Assembly (NCBI GenBank): GCA_945949035.1
Contig: CAMFDH010000058.1
Location: forward strand, 1-7,740
Direction: 5' to 3'
From: an uncultured Actinomyces sp.
Lineage (GTDB): Bacteria > Actinomycetota > Actinomycetes > Actinomycetales > Actinomycetaceae
Length of the DNA stretch: 7,740 nucleotides
Below, piece by piece: positions 6,382 to 7,740 of the stretch. The first letter of the stretch is position 1. Each line of letters opens with the position of its first letter. The position numbers and the translations under genes are program-made. Below the pieces are notes generated by a model. The model made no database searches. It was not told where the DNA came from and saw nothing but the letters and a program-made list of their open reading frames with translations.

Positions 6382-7358
6382 GCGTTTGCTCCTGAGAACT
6401 GGGCCCGACGCGAGATGGCCCAGCGGGCCCCGATGTTGATGACCAACGTGATCGCAAAGAGCACCAGGCCGGTGGCGATCAGGGTGTTGATACGCAGTCC
6501 GAAAGCCTCCGGGAAGTTGAGGGCGATGTTGGCTGCGATGGTGTTCGGGTTCTGGGTGGTGACGAGGGCGAATGAGATGACCGCGGCAGGGGAGAGAACC
6601 ATGGCGACGGCCATGGTCTCACCCAGAGCGCGACCAAGGCCCAGCATCATGGCGGAGATGATGCCGCTGTGGGCACCGGGAAGAACCGCCAGACGGATCA
6701 TTTCCCAGCGGGTGGCCCCCAGCGCAAGAGCGGCCTCCTCCTGAAGGGGTGGGGTCTGCAGGAACAACTCGCGGCACACTGCCGTCATGATCGGCAGGAT
6801 CATCACGGCGAGGACGATGGCGATCGTCAGCACGGTGCGACCCGTTCCGGAGACGGGACCCTCGAACAGGGGAATCCACCCAAAGTACTTGTTGAGCCAG
6901 ACGTAGATCGGCTGCATCAGAGGTGCCAGCACCTGGATGCCCCAGAGGCCGAAGACAACGGAGGGCACCGCCGCCAGTAGGTCCACCAGGTAGCCGAGGG
7001 GAGTCGCCAGTTTGCGCGGTGCATAGTGTGAGATGAACAGTGCGACCCCGATGGCCACCGGAGTGGCCAGAATGAGGGCGAGCAGAGCCACCCAGACCGT
7101 CCCGAAGGCGAACGGGGCTACGTACTGCCAGATGGTCTGGGGCTCTGCGCCCCCGACCTCATCCCCCGCAACGAAGGCGGGCCACGCCTCCGCAAGCAGG
7201 AAGACCGTGACGAAACCGAGGACCGCCAAAATGAGGACGCCCGCCCCCACCGCGAGTCCCTTGAACGCCCTGTCAGCAAAGACATGAGACGCGTGGGAAC
7301 CCGGGCTGGGGCGGTCGACCTTGGCTCTTTCGTTAGCCAATACTGTCAATGGACTCAA
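6378..7358 (-). CDS. pstC: Phosphate ABC transporter permease PstC
   Basis: This is the second membrane subunit, partner of PstA in the phosphate channel (up to 326 residues). Membrane helices are seen at about 35-57, 79-110, 119-145, 174-197, 231-262 and 290-312. The EAA loop is EEAALALGATRWEMIRLAVLP (207-227), and GRALGETMAVAMV (242-254) is a family hallmark. The start is uncertain: there is no ATG or GTG before the first helix, only TTG at 7358, 7349 and 7340, which encode residues 1, 4 and 7. The first overlaps the end of pstS by 26 bases and has AAGG three bases upstream; the last overlaps by 8 bases. All give the same core protein. The stop overlaps the pstA start by four bases. Product identity is secure; only the first few residues are in doubt. 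Confidence 0.95.
   Translation of the reverse strand: MSPLTVLANERAKVDRPSPGSHASHVFADRAFKGLAVGAGVLILAVLGFVTVFLLAEAWPAFVAGDEVGGAEPQTIWQYVAPFAFGTVWVALLALILATPVAIGVALFISHYAPRKLATPLGYLVDLLAAVPSVVFGLWGIQVLAPLMQPIYVWLNKYFGWIPLFEGPVSGTGRTVLTIAIVLAVMILPIMTAVCRELFLQTPPLQEEAALALGATRWEMIRLAVLPGAHSGIISAMMLGLGRALGETMAVAMVLSPAAVISFALVTTQNPNTIAANIALNFPEAFGLRINTLIATGLVLFAITLVINIGARWAISRRAQFSGANA
6389..6393 (-). promoter_or_regulatory. Ribosome binding site of pstA
   Basis: On the minus strand AGGAG lies seven bases before ATG 6381-6379, inside the last codons of pstC. This supports the long form of PstA with its N-terminal tail. Confidence 0.7.
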
Positions 7359-7740
7359 CTACCTTGGATGTGGTGGCTTCCGAGAGGGGGGCTGAACCGG
7401 CACCTGCCGCAGCAGCCTGCTGTCCCTCGGGACTTGCGATGTAACCCGCGTAGGCCTTGATGAACTCAGCCGTTGCAGGGTCCTCGTACTGCTGGCATAC
7501 CAGCAGGTAGGAGACGAGGACGAGCGGGTAGGAACCCGACTCAGTGGTGGTGCGGTCAAGGTCGATGGCAATGTCGTAGGTCGAGCGACCCTCAACGACC
7601 GGGGAGACCTCAACGACCTTGGCGGCACCTGCGGCCGAGTAGGGCACGAACTCATCGCCGACCTTGAGGGCAACGGTTGACAAGTCGCTCACCTTGGAGG
7701 CATCGGCGGAGCCGATGGTGCCGGTTCCAGCGGAGATCGC
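7333..7740 (-). CDS. pstS: Phosphate-binding protein PstS, C-terminal part (starts off right edge)
   Basis: The frame is open from the right edge to TAA 7335-7333 and gives the last 135 residues of the extracytoplasmic phosphate-binding protein that delivers Pi to PstC/PstA. The fragment opens with AISAGTGTIGSADASK, resembling the conserved GxIGYA-type segment of PstS, followed by VALKVGDEFVPYSAAGA. Near the C-terminus SGSYPLVLVSYLLVCQQY (68-85) and AEFIKAYAGYIASPEGQQ (91-108) match the closing part of the PstS fold, where the chain ends with a helix after the G-Q-Q turn. The signal peptide or lipobox and most ligand residues lie outside the window. It is the first visible gene of the pst operon, and its last codons overlap the pstC start. 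The operon promoter and any Pho-type control site are not in the window. Confidence 0.92.
   Translation of the reverse strand, partial: AISAGTGTIGSADASKVSDLSTVALKVGDEFVPYSAAGAAKVVEVSPVVEGRSTYDIAIDLDRTTTESGSYPLVLVSYLLVCQQYEDPATAEFIKAYAGYIASPEGQQAAAAGAGSAPLSEATTSKVVESIDSIG

Noticed and set aside
6010..6744. A 244-codon plus-strand frame opposite pstA and pstC
   Set aside because: Antisense shadow of two well-identified permease genes; its composition is typical of reversed high-G+C coding sequence.

Overview
The window looks like a stretch of chromosome from a high-G+C Gram-positive bacterium (Actinomycetota), most likely an Actinomyces/Schaalia-type or related fermentative actinomycete. The reasons are strong G/C preference at third codon positions, a YhgE/Pip-family membrane protein, a pst operon of actinobacterial style, and a very large phosphoenolpyruvate carboxykinase of the pyrophosphate-dependent class, which I know from Propionibacterium freudenreichii and Entamoeba. 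The genus assignment is inference. I see no tRNA, rRNA, CRISPR array, insertion sequence or phage gene.

Layout from left to right: (1) 1-866, minus strand, the first 288 codons of a YhgE/Pip-domain membrane protein whose C-terminal part lies off the left edge. (2) 867-1150, a 284-bp divergent intergenic region with an interrupted inverted repeat, two small palindromes, and a near-perfect Shine-Dalgarno sequence that has no start codon at normal distance. (3) 1151-4525, plus strand, a complete 1124-residue protein that I identify as PPi-type PEP carboxykinase. (4) 4536-4561, a strong GC-rich hairpin between two convergent genes. (5) 4556-7740, minus strand, the high-affinity phosphate ABC transporter in the order pstS (partial, C-terminal 135 residues) - pstC - pstA - pstB. 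The genes overlap or nearly touch, as in one transcription unit. No phoU follows pstB.

How the parts fit: PstS captures orthophosphate outside the cell, PstC and PstA form the membrane channel, and PstB hydrolyses ATP to import it. The neighbouring PPi-PEPCK interconverts PEP + Pi + CO2 with oxaloacetate + PPi, so Pi is a direct substrate or product. The two units converge on one shared terminator and are not co-transcribed. A physiological link through Pi/PPi is plausible, but it is inference only.

The most notable item is the PPi-PEPCK, which automatic annotation often leaves as a hypothetical protein. Secondary points are its odd 5' leader, the interrupted inverted repeat upstream of the YhgE/Pip gene, the long N-terminal tail of PstA, and the TTG-only start of PstC inside the end of pstS.
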